The notes below the pieces were generated by a model. That model was given only the letters and a program-made list of their open reading frames with translations. It did no database searches and was not told the DNA's origin. From Formosa algae (lineage in GTDB: Bacteria > Bacteroidota > Bacteroidia > Flavobacteriales > Flavobacteriaceae), in NCBI RefSeq assembly GCF_001439665.1, contig NZ_LMAK01000075.1, positions 1 through 64,000 on the forward strand: a stretch of DNA of 64,000 nucleotides, written 5' to 3'. The position numbers were made by a program, and so were the translations under genes. This document shows positions 1-10,134 of this stretch, piece by piece (the first letter of the stretch is position 1; each line of letters begins with the position of its first letter).

Positions 1-1688
1 GTATTGGCGGGACAGCTTTTGCTCAAGAAAGCTATTCCTTTTTAGGCGGATTAACAATTGGTCATTATATAGAAAACGAAGTGCTTATCATCCTTTTAAT
101 AAGTTTCGCTTTTTGGAGCTCAATATCTTACATATATATGGCGGTATTAAAACTGAACATATATAAGCTTATTATCTTAATAGGAACTTTTGCTTTAGCA
201 CTAGCCTTTGCTGGTAACGACTTAGTAAACTTTATAGGAGTACCTATAGCTGCTTGGCAATCGTACCAAGAATGGTCTGTTTCTGGAATTCCAGCAGATC
301 AGTTTAATATGGCTATACTTGGTCAGGCTGTAAGAACACCAACACTAATGTTATTTATTGCTGGTATGGTAATGGTTGTTACACTTTGGTTTTCTAGCAA
401 AGCCAAGGCAGTTGTTAAAACATCTATAGATTTAGCATCTAGCCAGAATGAAACTAAAGAACGTTTTCAGCCAAACTTTCTATCTCGTGGTTTTGTAAGA
501 ACAGCAGTTGGGATATCTGACTTACTAAGAATGGTTGTTCCAGATAAAACACAAGAGAAAATAGACAGACGTTTTGAGAAACCAACAATTGCTCTTGAAC
601 GCGATAAAAAATATGAACTTCCAGCTTTTGATATGGTGCGTGCTGCAGTAAACCTTATGGTGGCCAGTGTACTAATATCTATTGCAACTTCAATGAAATT
701 ACCACTCTCTACTACATATGTAACGTTTATGGTTGCAATGGGGACTTCTCTTGCCGATAAAGCTTGGGGAGCAGAAAGTGCAGTATATCGAGTTGCTGGT
801 GTATTAAATGTAATTGGAGGTTGGTTCTTTACTGCTTTAATCGCTTTTGTGTCTGCAGCAATAATCGCTTATTTAATTAATTTACACGTTCCATCTATGG
901 TAGGTATTTTATTATTAATAGCCTTTCTATTATTATCGAGAAACTACTTAATGCACAATAAAAGGCAAAAAGAACTAAAAGCAGAAGGACAATTAATACG
1001 TGCAGAAAGCAGCTCTATACAGGGCGTTGTTCACGAAAGTGCGCACAATATTGCAAACGCTATTAAACGTGTTAACAAAATTTACACAGGTGCCATAAAC
1101 GGCTTATCTAAACAAGATCTTATTGCTTTAAAACAAAATAAAAAACAAGTAGAAAAATTAGCAAACGAGATAGATGAATTAAGAGATAATATTTTCTATT
1201 TTATTAAAAACTTAGACGAATCTAGTGTTGCTGCGAGTAACTTCTACATTAATATTTTAGGCTATTTACAAGACATGTCTCAATCTTTAGAATACATTTC
1301 TAAAGTAAGTTACAAGCACGTAAATAACAATCATAAAAAATTAAAATTCAATCAGATTAAAGAACTGAAACAAATCGATACGATATTAGAAAAATTATTC
1401 TCTAATACACAAAAGACATTTGAAAACCGTTCGTTTGAAGATATAGGAGACATCTTAAAGAACAAAAAAGTAATCTTTACTGAAATTACTGATAAAATTC
1501 AGAAACAGGTTGAACGTACTAGAACAGAAGAAGTGAGCCCTAAAAACACAACATTGTACTTTAGCTTACTTTTAGAAACTAAAGACCTGTTAACAGCAAC
1601 CATGAATTTACTTGAAGAGTTTTACCATGCTAACGATGGGACAACTCAAATTCATAAAATTATAAAAGACGAAGAGTTAGAAGAATAA
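1..1688 (+). CDS. Inorganic phosphate transporter, PiT family (5' end outside window)
   Basis: Integral membrane phosphate permease of the PiT family. The frame is open from base 3 to the stop at 1686-1688 with no convincing start, so the gene begins upstream of the window; the GTG at 81 is only the first possible start codon. The visible part shows several membrane segments and two PiT-like glycine/asparagine motifs: AGNDLVNFIGVPIAA after a hydrophobic helix, and LPLSTTYVTFMVAMGTSLADKAWG. The last 230 or so residues (from about 1010) are hydrophilic and helical, resembling a PhoU/DUF47-like cytoplasmic regulatory region, as in the long Bacteroidota PiT proteins. A rho-independent terminator follows. 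The family call is firm; ion coupling is not visible. Confidence 0.85.
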   Translation, partial: IGGTAFAQESYSFLGGLTIGHYIENEVLIILLISFAFWSSISYIYMAVLKLNIYKLIILIGTFALALAFAGNDLVNFIGVPIAAWQSYQEWSVSGIPADQFNMAILGQAVRTPTLMLFIAGMVMVVTLWFSSKAKAVVKTSIDLASSQNETKERFQPNFLSRGFVRTAVGISDLLRMVVPDKTQEKIDRRFEKPTIALERDKKYELPAFDMVRAAVNLMVASVLISIATSMKLPLSTTYVTFMVAMGTSLADKAWGAESAVYRVAGVLNVIGGWFFTALIAFVSAAIIAYLINLHVPSMVGILLLIAFLLLSRNYLMHNKRQKELKAEGQLIRAESSSIQGVVHESAHNIANAIKRVNKIYTGAINGLSKQDLIALKQNKKQVEKLANEIDELRDNIFYFIKNLDESSVAASNFYINILGYLQDMSQSLEYISKVSYKHVNNNHKKLKFNQIKELKQIDTILEKLFSNTQKTFENRSFEDIGDILKNKKVIFTEITDKIQKQVERTRTEEVSPKNTTLYFSLLLETKDLLTATMNLLEEFYHANDGTTQIHKIIKDEELEE

Positions 1689-1714
1689 CAATCTCCTAAC
1701 CCATCACAATTATT

Positions 1715-1755
1715 AAAACCGAGCCGTTACAACTTTAACCGCTCGGTTTTTTTGT
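1715..1755 (+). terminator. Rho-independent terminator after the PiT gene
   Basis: A ten-base stem, AAAACCGAGC (1715-1724) with GCTCGGTTTT (1741-1750), has a 16-base loop and is followed by a T-run. It lies 27 bases after the transporter stop. Confidence 0.85.
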
Positions 1756-1773
1756 TTCTAAAAAAAGACTTAC

Positions 1774-1808
1774 AAAAAAAGGGAGCAAATCTAAATTTAC
1801 TCCCTTTT
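1774..1808 (-). terminator. Terminator of the nrdB-nrdA operon
   Basis: Stem AAAGGGAG (1778-1785) with CTCCCTTT (1800-1807), extended inward by AAAT/ATTT pairing. Read on the minus strand it ends in a run of seven T. It lies about 31 bases beyond the nrdA stop. Confidence 0.8.
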
Positions 1809-1838
1809 AACCTTAAAAATTAAACTATATATAATCGA

Positions 1839-4319
1839 TTACGATCCACACATTAAACAATCATCACCTTCAGCTTCTTTAGCCTGCGCGATTAAAGCTT
1901 TCATCTCTTCCGGAGACAGAGGCTCTACCTGAACCTCACTATTCTTAGCCTCGGTTTCTTTTATTAATTTAGCTGCTGTTTGTTCTGCCTTAACCTTTTT
2001 ATACGATGCTACAGGCTCTTCAACTGTATCCGTAATAGGTTCTGCCTTCTTAGTATTATCTAAAGTAAATTTAATAGCATCTACAGCGCTCTTTGTTCTT
2101 AAATAGTACATACCTGTTTTTAAACCACTTTTCCAGGCATAAAAATGCATAGATGTTAATTTAGACATGGTTGCGCCTTCCATAAATAAGTTTAGGGATT
2201 GCGACTGATCTATAAAATACCCACGCTGGCGCGACATATCTATAATATCTTTCATACTTAATTCCCATACTGTTTTATACAAATCTTTAATATCCTGAGG
2301 AATGCAATCTATATGTTGGACAGAACCATTAGCACGCATAATATCTTGCTTTAGTCCTTCGTTCCAGAGTCCAAGTTCTACAAGATCTTCTAGTAAATGT
2401 TTATTCACAATAATAAACTCACCAGATAATACACGTCGGGTATAAATATTAGAGGTATACGGTTCAAAACACTCGTTATTTCCTAGTATTTGCGATGTTG
2501 ATGCTGTTGGCATAGGCGCTACTAATAAGGAGTTACGTACACCATATTGTAAAACCTCTTTACGTAAGGCATCCCAATCCCAAAGTCCGCTTAAATCAGA
2601 TTCCGTTAAACCCCATAAATTGTATTGAAACTCGCCCCTACTTATCGGTGAACCTTTATAGGTTTGGTAAGCGCCATCTGCCTTAGCTTCTTCCATACTC
2701 GCAGTTACTGCACCAAAGTAAAGCGTTTCAAAAATATCTTGATTCAGTTTTTTAGCTTCATCACTTGTAAACGGTAGGCGTAATTTAATAAACGTATCGG
2801 CCAAACCTTGCACACCTAAACCTATAGGTCTGTGACGCATGTTAGAATTTTTAGCTTCAATAACCGGGTAATAATTTCTATCTATAACTCGGTTTAGGTT
2901 TTTGGTAACTTGTTTTGTGATTTTAAATAATTCTTTATGATCAAACTGACCATTTTTAACAAACATAGGTAATGCTATAGATGCTAAATTACATACAGCA
3001 ACTTCATCTGGAGATGTGTATTCCAAAATCTCTGTACATAAATTAGAAGACCTAATGGTTCCTAAATTCTGTTGATTAGATTTTCGGTTTGCTGCATCTT
3101 TATACAACATATAAGGTGTTCCCGTTTCTATTTGAGATTCTAATATTTTCTCCCAAAGCTCTCTTGCTTTTATTGTTTTTCGACCTTTCCCTTCAGCCTC
3201 ATACTTTAAATATAATGCTTCAAAAGCTTCACTATGCACCTCGTCCATGCCAGGACATTCATCTGGACACATTAAGGTCCAAGGCCCATCTTCTTGAACA
3301 CGTTTCATAAATAAATCTGAAATCCACATCGCATAAAACAAATCGCGAGCACGCATTTCTTCTTTCCCATGATTCTTTTTTAAATCTAAGAAATCAAAAA
3401 TATCGGCATGCCAAGTTTCTAAGTACATGGCAAAACTCCCTTTTCTTTTTCCTCCACCCTGATCTACATAACGGGCCGTATCATTAAACACTCTAAGCAT
3501 TGGCACAATACCATTACTGGTTCCGTTAGTACCAGAAATATAACTTCCAGTGGCACGAACATTATGAATTGCCAACCCAATACCTCCCGCAGATTGCGAA
3601 ATTTTAGCCGTTTGTTTTAAAGTATCGTAAATCCCATCTATACTATCGTCTTTCATAGTCAGTAAAAAACAAGACGACATTTGTGGTTTAGGTGTTCCTG
3701 AATTAAATAGTGTTGGTGTAGCGTGTGTAAAATACTTTTTAGACATCAGCTCATAAGTCTGTATCGCCGATTCTAAGTCGTTTAAATGAATCCCTATAGC
3801 AACGCGCATTAACATATGTTGCGGACGCTCGGCTATCTTGCCATTTAATTTTAAAAGATAAGAGCGTTCTAAGGTTTTAAAACCAAAATAGTCGTAGCTA
3901 AAATCTCGATTATATATTATTGTAGAGTCTAAACGCTCTTTATGTTCCATGATGACCTTATACACATCATCTGCCAAAAGCGGAGCGGCCTGACCGGTTC
4001 TTGGATTAACATACGTATATAAATCGTGCATAACCTCACTAAACGTTTTCTTAGTGTTTTTATGTAAATTTGACACGGAAATTCTAGCTGCTAAACGCGC
4101 GTAATCTGGATGTGCTGTAGTTAAGGTTGCTGCAATTTCTGCTGCTAGATTATCTAATTCGCTAGTGGTAACGCCATCATACAACCCTTCAATAACACGC
4201 ATGGCTACTTTAACAGGATCGACAAGTTTATTTAAACCATAACAGAGCTTTCTTACTCTTGCGGTAATCTTATCGAACATGATAGGTTCTTTTCTTCCGT
4301 CTCTTTTTAATACATACAT
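1839..4319 (-). CDS. nrdA: Ribonucleoside-diphosphate reductase class Ia, alpha subunit
   Basis: Large catalytic subunit of class Ia ribonucleotide reductase, which reduces NDPs to dNDPs in the cytoplasm. The first 90 or so residues form the ATP-cone. Catalytic residues are all present and fall within one residue of the numbering in eukaryotic R1: Cys217 (SSCFLL), Asn426/Cys428/Glu430 (SNLCTEI) and Cys443 (AVCNLAS). The flexible tail ends in the redox pair CLMC (Cys821, Cys824) used for re-reduction by thioredoxin or glutaredoxin. The length of 826 aa is about normal; a charged linker of about 60 residues sits before the tail. It is downstream of nrdB with a 94-bp gap, so the order is nrdB-nrdA, and a terminator follows. 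Confidence 0.97.
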   Translation of the reverse strand: MYVLKRDGRKEPIMFDKITARVRKLCYGLNKLVDPVKVAMRVIEGLYDGVTTSELDNLAAEIAATLTTAHPDYARLAARISVSNLHKNTKKTFSEVMHDLYTYVNPRTGQAAPLLADDVYKVIMEHKERLDSTIIYNRDFSYDYFGFKTLERSYLLKLNGKIAERPQHMLMRVAIGIHLNDLESAIQTYELMSKKYFTHATPTLFNSGTPKPQMSSCFLLTMKDDSIDGIYDTLKQTAKISQSAGGIGLAIHNVRATGSYISGTNGTSNGIVPMLRVFNDTARYVDQGGGKRKGSFAMYLETWHADIFDFLDLKKNHGKEEMRARDLFYAMWISDLFMKRVQEDGPWTLMCPDECPGMDEVHSEAFEALYLKYEAEGKGRKTIKARELWEKILESQIETGTPYMLYKDAANRKSNQQNLGTIRSSNLCTEILEYTSPDEVAVCNLASIALPMFVKNGQFDHKELFKITKQVTKNLNRVIDRNYYPVIEAKNSNMRHRPIGLGVQGLADTFIKLRLPFTSDEAKKLNQDIFETLYFGAVTASMEEAKADGAYQTYKGSPISRGEFQYNLWGLTESDLSGLWDWDALRKEVLQYGVRNSLLVAPMPTASTSQILGNNECFEPYTSNIYTRRVLSGEFIIVNKHLLEDLVELGLWNEGLKQDIMRANGSVQHIDCIPQDIKDLYKTVWELSMKDIIDMSRQRGYFIDQSQSLNLFMEGATMSKLTSMHFYAWKSGLKTGMYYLRTKSAVDAIKFTLDNTKKAEPITDTVEEPVASYKKVKAEQTAAKLIKETEAKNSEVQVEPLSPEEMKALIAQAKEAEGDDCLMCGS

Positions 4320-4413
4320 ATGTTTTGAACAGTTTTTAATATCTCTGATACAGCAAAATCAGAAATGAGGTGGTTAGTATTGGTTTTTTTATACGTGTTG
4401 AAATGTTAAGTGG

Positions 4414-5394
4414 TTAAAAATCGGCATCAAAATTAAATTTATCTTCCTCTTCTTCTTTATTCATAACGCCTGCCTTTTGATATTCCGACACCCGTTTTTC
4501 AAAGAAATTTGTTTTTCCTTGTAGTGAAATCATATCCATAAAATCAAATGGATTGGCGGTATTATAAACTTTATCGCAATCCAACTCACTTAATAATCTA
4601 TCGGTTACGAATTCCAAATATTGTGTCATTAAATTCGCATTCATACCTATTAAACTCGCAGGTAGAGATTCTGTAATAAATTCGCGTTCTATATTTAAAG
4701 CATCTACTAAAATATCTGTAATTCTGGATTTTGGCACTTTATTTATTAAATGATGATTGTGTAAATGCACAGCAAAATCGCAATGCACACCTTCGTCTCT
4801 TGAAATTAATTCGTTAGAAAAAGTAAGTCCAGGCATTAAACCACGTTTTTTTAACCAGAATAACGAACAGAAAGCTCCAGAAAAGAAAATACCTTCTACA
4901 GCTGCAAAAGCAATAAGTCGCTCTGCAAAACTTGGCGATTCTATCCATTTTAATGCCCAATCTGCTTTTTTCTTAATTGCAGGAAAGTTTTCAATAGCGT
5001 TAAACAGTAAATCTTTTTCCTTTTCATCTTTCACATAGGTATCGATAAGCAGAGAATAGGTTTCGCTATGTATATTTTCCATCATGATTTGAAAGCCATA
5101 GAAAAACTTAGCTTCGCTGTATTGTACTTCACTTACAAAATTTTCTGCTAAATTTTCATTCACAATACCATCACTAGCGGCAAAAAATGCTAAAATGTGC
5201 TTTATAAAATAACGCTCGTCATTATTTAACTTGTCTTTCCAGTCTACAATATCCTGATGCAAATCGATTTCTTCTGCAGTCCAAAAACTGGCTTCAGATT
5301 TTTTATACCATTCCCAAATGTCATGGTGTTGAATAGGAAAAATTACAAATCGGTCTTTGTTTTCTTGAAGAATGGGTTCGGTAGCTAGAGGCAT
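4414..5394 (-). CDS. nrdB: Ribonucleoside-diphosphate reductase class Ia, beta subunit
   Basis: Radical-generating small subunit of ribonucleotide reductase. From the ATG at 5394 the protein is 326 aa. The frame is open further up to 5484, but those 30 residues do not look like R2, so the downstream start MPLATEPIL was chosen. Di-iron ligands follow the R2 spacing: Asp75, Glu106, His109, Glu167, Glu201 and His204. The radical tyrosine is Tyr113 in the HSETY motif. The [15 protein letters not shown] stretch is closer to eukaryotic R2 than to E. coli NrdB. It precedes nrdA in the same operon. The leader contains competing short inverted repeats (see findings). Confidence 0.96.
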   Translation of the reverse strand: MPLATEPILQENKDRFVIFPIQHHDIWEWYKKSEASFWTAEEIDLHQDIVDWKDKLNNDERYFIKHILAFFAASDGIVNENLAENFVSEVQYSEAKFFYGFQIMMENIHSETYSLLIDTYVKDEKEKDLLFNAIENFPAIKKKADWALKWIESPSFAERLIAFAAVEGIFFSGAFCSLFWLKKRGLMPGLTFSNELISRDEGVHCDFAVHLHNHHLINKVPKSRITDILVDALNIEREFITESLPASLIGMNANLMTQYLEFVTDRLLSELDCDKVYNTANPFDFMDMISLQGKTNFFEKRVSEYQKAGVMNKEEEEDKFNFDADF

Positions 5395-5934
5395 TAACTT
5401 TGTTTTAAGTAAAGGGTTAGTATAGAGGCACCAATTAAGGTGAATAACAAATATTAAAAATACACCTCTAAAAAGAAAGCACATCTTATAAACATTGTTA
5501 ACAAGTTTTTAACAACAACTTAAAAACACAAATAAGCAATGTTGACTAAAATATTTTATATTTTACTTAAATACAATTATTTACAAAACACACGTTAAGT
5601 TAAAGTTTCAATTAATTTACATTTAAGAAACACAATAACAAATTAAATTATTCGAAACTCTAAACGATTTAAAATAAAAAAGAGAGCTTTTAAAGCTCTC
5701 TTTTTTCCCCTATAACTAACTAAACTAAATATTTTTTGACCTTTATTTTGGTCTTATTATATTATTAAAACGTTTTCAAAAAACAACAAAGAAGTGAAAT
5801 AAACACCTCCTTTTGTATAGTTGGTATTCAATACTGTATATTTAGCAAAAATACATAGCCAAAAACAAATTAATCAGAATTATTTTTGTGTAAATTTATT
5901 AATACGATACAGTTATCCTAAATTTTTCAAAATT
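5395..5934. other. Intergenic region between divergent nrdB and the LytTR regulator
   Basis: About 540 bases without a convincing gene. It holds the nrdB leader with nested inverted repeats at 5423-5470, a strong bidirectional hairpin at 5676-5706, and a small GACC/GGTC repeat at 5738-5753. An open frame runs upstream of the regulator from a TTG at 5821, but those 38 residues look non-coding. Confidence 0.6.
5676..5706. terminator. Bidirectional terminator-like hairpin with no obvious cognate gene
   Basis: AAAAAAGAGAGCTTTTAAAGCTCTCTTTTTT has a stem of about 12 bp, with an A-run on one side and a T-run on the other. It sits in the divergent gap, upstream of both neighbouring genes. It could end a short plus-strand RNA or act in the far 5' leader of nrdB. 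Confidence 0.7.
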
Positions 5935-6669
5935 ATGATAGAAGCCGTTATTGTTGATGACGAACCAAAAGCGATACAAAGTCTAACTTGGGAGTTAAAC
6001 AACTTTAAAGATGATATAGAGATTATAAAAACATTTACCTCGCCAGAAGAGGCTATTACATACCTAAACAACACACCTCCAGACTGTTTGTTTTTGGATA
6101 TACAAATGCCAACTATGGACGGATTTCAGTTTTTAGATAAATTAAAAAGCCGAGATTTTTCTGTTGTAATTACAACGGCATATAACGAATATGGTATACA
6201 AGCATTAAAACAAGAAGCCATAGATTATTTATTAAAACCCATAGATTCAGACGACTTAGAACACACCATTTATAAAATAAAAAAACACTATTCTAAATCT
6301 AATAATTCTGCCCAAATTGAAGAAATATTAATTAAATTTAATGCTAAGCAAAACAACCATCGCATATCTATAAACACCGATGGTAAACTAATATTTGTTG
6401 AAATTGATGATATACTGTTTGTAGAGTCTGACGGAAACTACAGCACAATTTTCTTAAAAGACAACCAAAAAATAGTATTGACAAAAAAACTAAAAGAAGT
6501 CAACACCATTTTACCCGAACATGTTTTTTTTAGGATTCACAATTCCTATATTGTAAACTTAAATAAGATTAAAGAATATATTAAAAATGAAGGCTACGTC
6601 GTTATGCAATCTAACCACAAAATCCCTGTGGCTAGACAACGGAAATCTGATTTTTTAGAAAAAATATAA
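5935..6669 (+). CDS. LytTR-family response regulator
   Basis: Two-component response regulator of 244 aa. The receiver domain (1-120) has acidic pocket residues Asp8-Asp9 (VDDEP), phosphoacceptor Asp55 (CLFLDIQMP), a Thr in the TTAYNEY motif and Lys in LLKPID. The C-terminal LytTR DNA-binding domain (about 145-244) carries the typical FVESDGNY and FFRIHNSYIVN motifs. The start is the ATG before IEAVIVDDE; the frame extends upstream without family-like sequence. The kinase gene starts 1 base after the stop, so both are co-transcribed and almost certainly partners. The regulated genes are not evident. Confidence 0.93.
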   Translation: MIEAVIVDDEPKAIQSLTWELNNFKDDIEIIKTFTSPEEAITYLNNTPPDCLFLDIQMPTMDGFQFLDKLKSRDFSVVITTAYNEYGIQALKQEAIDYLLKPIDSDDLEHTIYKIKKHYSKSNNSAQIEEILIKFNAKQNNHRISINTDGKLIFVEIDDILFVESDGNYSTIFLKDNQKIVLTKKLKEVNTILPEHVFFRIHNSYIVNLNKIKEYIKNEGYVVMQSNHKIPVARQRKSDFLEKI

Positions 6670-6670
6670 T

Positions 6671-8662
6671 ATGCTAAAACGACAATCCCTCATAGAAAAT
6701 ACTTACATCAAACTTCCTATTGTTTTCTTTTGGATTGTCCTATTATCATGCTTTCAACTTAGTACAGCACAAAATAATACTTTAGACACGCTTTTTATTG
6801 AACGTGTAAAAACTGCATTTAAAAACAAACCTAAAGATTATCGCGCTTTAGAAACCATTTTTTATAACGACAAGGGAGATGTTTTAAAAATGGAATACAT
6901 AATAAACCAAGCAACATTAAAGCAATATCCTGAAGCAGAATGTTACGCTTTAAACGCACTTGGAACGACAAATCGCAACAAATCGCTTTACGAACCCGCA
7001 ATTCAGCTTCATAAAAAAGCTTTAGAAATAGCTATTGAAGCCGATAATGATGTGTTTCACATCATGTCTTTGAATTTAATTGGAGTCGTTTATCGTAGAA
7101 TGGATCTTGTAAAACCTGCTTTAGACTATCATAAAGAAGCATACGATTTAGCTTCTAAAATGTACAAAATAAACCCAGATACAGAACTTAAACGCAGTAT
7201 GGCGGTCTCTAGAAACAGTATGGGAAACATTTATTTAGTACTCAAACAATACGATCTAGCCCTAAAACAGTTTGAAAAATCTTTATTTATTGAAACGGAA
7301 GGCAACAACAAACTTGGACTTGCCATTAATTATCAAAATATTGGGATTGCCCTTGAGCATAAAGGCCAACTGGATGAAGCTTTAAAGAATTACAAAATCT
7401 CTCTTGATTTTAATAACCAAATAGATTCTAAAGTGGGACGCGTTATTTGCCATAATGCCATTACCAAAATCTATATTAAACAAGGAAAGTTTGAAGAAGC
7501 TCTAGAATTAAACACTAAAGCTCTAGCTGAAGCTCAAGAACTGGGAGACCAATACTATCTTGCAGAAACCTATGTAAATCTTGGGCGTATCCAAGAAAAA
7601 CTAGGCCAGAATGAAGCTGCTGAAAACAATTTAAAAACGGCACTTCAAATTTCTAGAACTTACGATTTAAAAACATTTACCTCAGAATCGCTTCTTTACT
7701 TATCCGAGGTTTACTTTAAGTCTGAAAATTATAAAGACGCTCATTTATTTTATAAAGAAAGCAAAGAGATAGAAAATAGCATAACTAACGACAGAAATTT
7801 AAATTATGTAAATGATTTAATTATTCAGTACGAACACGAATCTAAGAATAACCAAATACAAGAATTAGCAGACGAGAATGAAATTGTACGTAATAAACTA
7901 GAGCGAAACAAAAAGTTATTTTGGTATACAGCCATCTTAATTTCCCTGTTTACCACTATGATTATTATTATTATTAGACACCGACAGTTAAAACAGGAAA
8001 AGCAAATTATTACGCTGGAACAAGACATGTTACGAAGTCAAATGAATCCACATTTCATCTTCAATTCATTAAACTCGATTAAGCTTTACATCATAAATAA
8101 CGATAAAGAAAAAGCCGTTTATTACCTGAATAAGTTTTCAAAATTAATTAGAAAAATTCTGATTGCGTCCACAGAAAAAGAAATGACTTTAGAAGACGAG
8201 CTAGACACCATGCAACTCTATTTAAACATTGAAAACATAAGGTTTGAAAACGAAATTGAATTTAGAATGCATGTTCCAGAAGATATCGATACAAAATCCG
8301 TTAAAGTACCTTCGTTAATTTTGCAACCGTTTTTAGAAAATGCATTATGGCACGGGCTATCTTCTAAAAAACATGACAGAAAAATAGATTTATATGTATC
8401 TAAGGACTCCGAAGACTACATAAATATTAGTATTATAGATAATGGTATAGGTAGAATTGAAGCCGAAAAAATTAATAGCTTAAAGGTGTTAAAGCGAAAA
8501 TCTGTAGGGATTGCCATTACAAAAGCACGCTTAGCGAACTTCTCTAAACGCTATACTAAAGATTATAAATTTGACATTGAAGATCTATATACTGAAAAAG
8601 ACAGACCAAAAGGCACTAAAGTGATTTTGCAAATACCTATACTTAAAAACAAAAAAACATAG
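6671..8662 (+). CDS. TPR-containing sensor histidine kinase, LytS/His_kinase type
   Basis: Membrane sensor kinase of 663 aa. A signal peptide or N-terminal anchor (about 14-33) is followed by a periplasmic array of about six tetratricopeptide repeats (55-370), a short coiled segment and one transmembrane helix (about 415-435, LFWYTAILI onwards). The cytoplasmic His_kinase domain has phosphoacceptor His461 in MNPHFIFNSLN, and a HATPase_c domain has N-box ENALWHGL and G-box DNGIG. It pairs with the LytTR regulator immediately upstream. The TPR region suggests sensing through a periplasmic protein partner rather than a small ligand; this is inference. The architecture is common in Bacteroidota. 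Confidence 0.92.
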   Translation: MLKRQSLIENTYIKLPIVFFWIVLLSCFQLSTAQNNTLDTLFIERVKTAFKNKPKDYRALETIFYNDKGDVLKMEYIINQATLKQYPEAECYALNALGTTNRNKSLYEPAIQLHKKALEIAIEADNDVFHIMSLNLIGVVYRRMDLVKPALDYHKEAYDLASKMYKINPDTELKRSMAVSRNSMGNIYLVLKQYDLALKQFEKSLFIETEGNNKLGLAINYQNIGIALEHKGQLDEALKNYKISLDFNNQIDSKVGRVICHNAITKIYIKQGKFEEALELNTKALAEAQELGDQYYLAETYVNLGRIQEKLGQNEAAENNLKTALQISRTYDLKTFTSESLLYLSEVYFKSENYKDAHLFYKESKEIENSITNDRNLNYVNDLIIQYEHESKNNQIQELADENEIVRNKLERNKKLFWYTAILISLFTTMIIIIIRHRQLKQEKQIITLEQDMLRSQMNPHFIFNSLNSIKLYIINNDKEKAVYYLNKFSKLIRKILIASTEKEMTLEDELDTMQLYLNIENIRFENEIEFRMHVPEDIDTKSVKVPSLILQPFLENALWHGLSSKKHDRKIDLYVSKDSEDYINISIIDNGIGRIEAEKINSLKVLKRKSVGIAITKARLANFSKRYTKDYKFDIEDLYTEKDRPKGTKVILQIPILKNKKT

Positions 8663-8663
8663 C

Positions 8664-9230
8664 TTATTTGTAAGTTGCAGCTACTTTTTCGAGTTCCATA
8701 TACCAGTCTTCTCCAAACTTTCTAATTAAAGCTTCTTTTACAAACTTATAAATTGGCACTTGCAGTTCTTTCCCTAAAGTACAGGCATCGTCACAGATTT
8801 CCCAACGGTCGTAATTTACAGCTGAAAACTCTGTAAAATCTTTAATTCTGATGGGATACAAATGGCAAGATACTGGCTTTTTCCATGTCACTTCACCTTG
8901 ATTATACGCTTCCTCTATAGCACAAAGTGCGGTTCCTTTTTTATCAAAAATAACGTAAGCACAATCTGCTCCGTTAATTAAAGGTGTTTCATAATCGCCA
9001 AAATCTGTTGTGATATATGTGCCTTGAGCCTCGATAGCCTCAATACCTTTTTGTCTTAAAAACGGTTTAACTTTCGGATAAATATCTTCAAGTATCTTTA
9101 TTTCTTCACTATCTAAAGGCGCTCCAGCATCACCATCAATACAACACTGTCCTTTACACGCCGACAAATTACAGAGAAAATCCTTCTCTATAATTTCTTC
9201 TGAAACTATGGTTTTTCCTATTTGAAACAT
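8664..9230 (-). CDS. DUF3109 family cysteine-rich protein
   Basis: Cytoplasmic protein of 188 aa matching the DUF3109 family, whose function is not established. The cysteine cluster FLCNLSACKGQCC near residues 20-32, plus later Cys residues in CHLYPI and CDDACTLG, suggests a bound metal or Fe-S cluster, as in the related YkgJ zinc/iron-chelating family. It is convergent with the histidine kinase, separated by one base. A -7-like TATTTTTG (minus strand, 9235-9242) lies directly before the ATG, so the transcript may be nearly leaderless. Confidence 0.85.
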   Translation of the reverse strand: MFQIGKTIVSEEIIEKDFLCNLSACKGQCCIDGDAGAPLDSEEIKILEDIYPKVKPFLRQKGIEAIEAQGTYITTDFGDYETPLINGADCAYVIFDKKGTALCAIEEAYNQGEVTWKKPVSCHLYPIRIKDFTEFSAVNYDRWEICDDACTLGKELQVPIYKFVKEALIRKFGEDWYMELEKVAATYK

Positions 9231-9288
9231 GCCGCAAAAATAGGTAAACTTTATATTTATTTATTATAGATAGTATATTTTAATCCAC

Positions 9289-9296
9289 TACTTTTG
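9289..9296 (+). promoter_or_regulatory. -7 promoter box before marC
   Basis: TACTTTTG matches the Bacteroidota -7 consensus TAnnTTTG exactly, 24 bases before the ATG at 9321. No good -33 box was seen. It covers the TTG at 9294, which argues against that codon as a start. Confidence 0.55.
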
Positions 9297-9320
9297 CGCA
9301 AAAATTTAAACCCTAATGTA

Positions 9321-9902
9321 ATGCAATTTAATATTAAAGAAATATTCACCGCTTTTATGATTCTATTTGCCGTAATAGATATTATAGGAAACATTCCTAT
9401 CGTAATCGACTTACGTAAAAAAATGGGACACATTCAAAGTGAGAAAGCATCCATTATAGCAGGTACAATATTAATTGTGTTTTTGTTTTTAGGAAATAGT
9501 ATTTTAAAGTTAATTGGTATAGATGTCAATTCTTTTGCTGTAGCAGGGTCTTTTATCCTATTCTTTATTGCTTTAGAAATGATTTTAGGTATTACATTAT
9601 ACAAACAAGAAGAGCAATCTGCGGTGACAGCAACAGTATTCCCTTTAGCGTTTCCTTTAATCGCAGGACCTGGTAGCTTAACAACTTTACTATCACTAAG
9701 AGCGGAATTTAGAACCGAAAATATAATTATAGCCGTACTTTTAAACGTTGTACTTATATATATAGTACTTAAAACATCGTCTGCGATTGAACGTATAATA
9801 GGACAAACAGGAATAAATATAATTCGTAAAGTTTTTGGTGTTATCTTGCTTGCAATTGCAGTAAAACTATTTGCTCACAACATTAAAGCCTTATTTATTT
9901 AA
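9321..9902 (+). CDS. MarC family (UPF0056) inner-membrane protein
   Basis: 193-aa polytopic membrane protein with six predicted hydrophobic helices. Family features include the N-terminal FxALFAVIDIIGNIP-like segment and the central FPLAFPLIAGPGSLTTLL motif with conserved Pro and Gly. The physiological role of MarC proteins is unsettled; the old link to multiple antibiotic resistance was withdrawn, so no substrate is claimed. The start is the ATG at 9321, because the earlier TTG lies inside the -7 box. A small membrane-protein gene follows after one base. Confidence 0.88.
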   Translation: MQFNIKEIFTAFMILFAVIDIIGNIPIVIDLRKKMGHIQSEKASIIAGTILIVFLFLGNSILKLIGIDVNSFAVAGSFILFFIALEMILGITLYKQEEQSAVTATVFPLAFPLIAGPGSLTTLLSLRAEFRTENIIIAVLLNVVLIYIVLKTSSAIERIIGQTGINIIRKVFGVILLAIAVKLFAHNIKALFI

Positions 9903-9903
9903 C

Positions 9904-10107
9904 ATGAAAATATTCTCAATCATTCTATCGGTTATAGCTATAGCGTTGATTATTTTTAACGCTACACAAATAAATTTTGAAGATCCTTTTGGAAACGAAG
10001 GCATTGTAGCATTAATTACCATTATGGCATTATTGTGCGCCATAGTGTTATTACTTATTTTAAACACCTCGAAGAGTATCGAGAAAAAGTTTAAACAGCA
10101 AAAGTAA
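9904..10107 (+). CDS. Small two-helix membrane protein
   Basis: 67-aa protein beginning MKIFSIILSV, with two hydrophobic helices (about 3-20 and 33-55) and a lysine-rich cytoplasmic tail (SIEKKFKQQK). It starts one base after the marC stop, so it is translationally coupled or at least co-transcribed. No domain is recognised. The positive-inside rule puts both termini in the cytoplasm. Possible roles as a partner of MarC are inference only. Confidence 0.75.
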   Translation: MKIFSIILSVIAIALIIFNATQINFEDPFGNEGIVALITIMALLCAIVLLLILNTSKSIEKKFKQQK

Positions 10108-10134
10108 ACCGCTTTGATAGTCGGGTGAACAACA

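Noticed and set aside
5821-5934. Upstream extension of the LytTR regulator from a TTG
   Set aside because: The added residues do not fit a receiver domain; the ATG at 5935 begins exactly at the family's first strand.
9294-9320. Upstream TTG start for MarC
   Set aside because: The codon lies inside the -7 box TACTTTTG and adds nine residues unlike the family.
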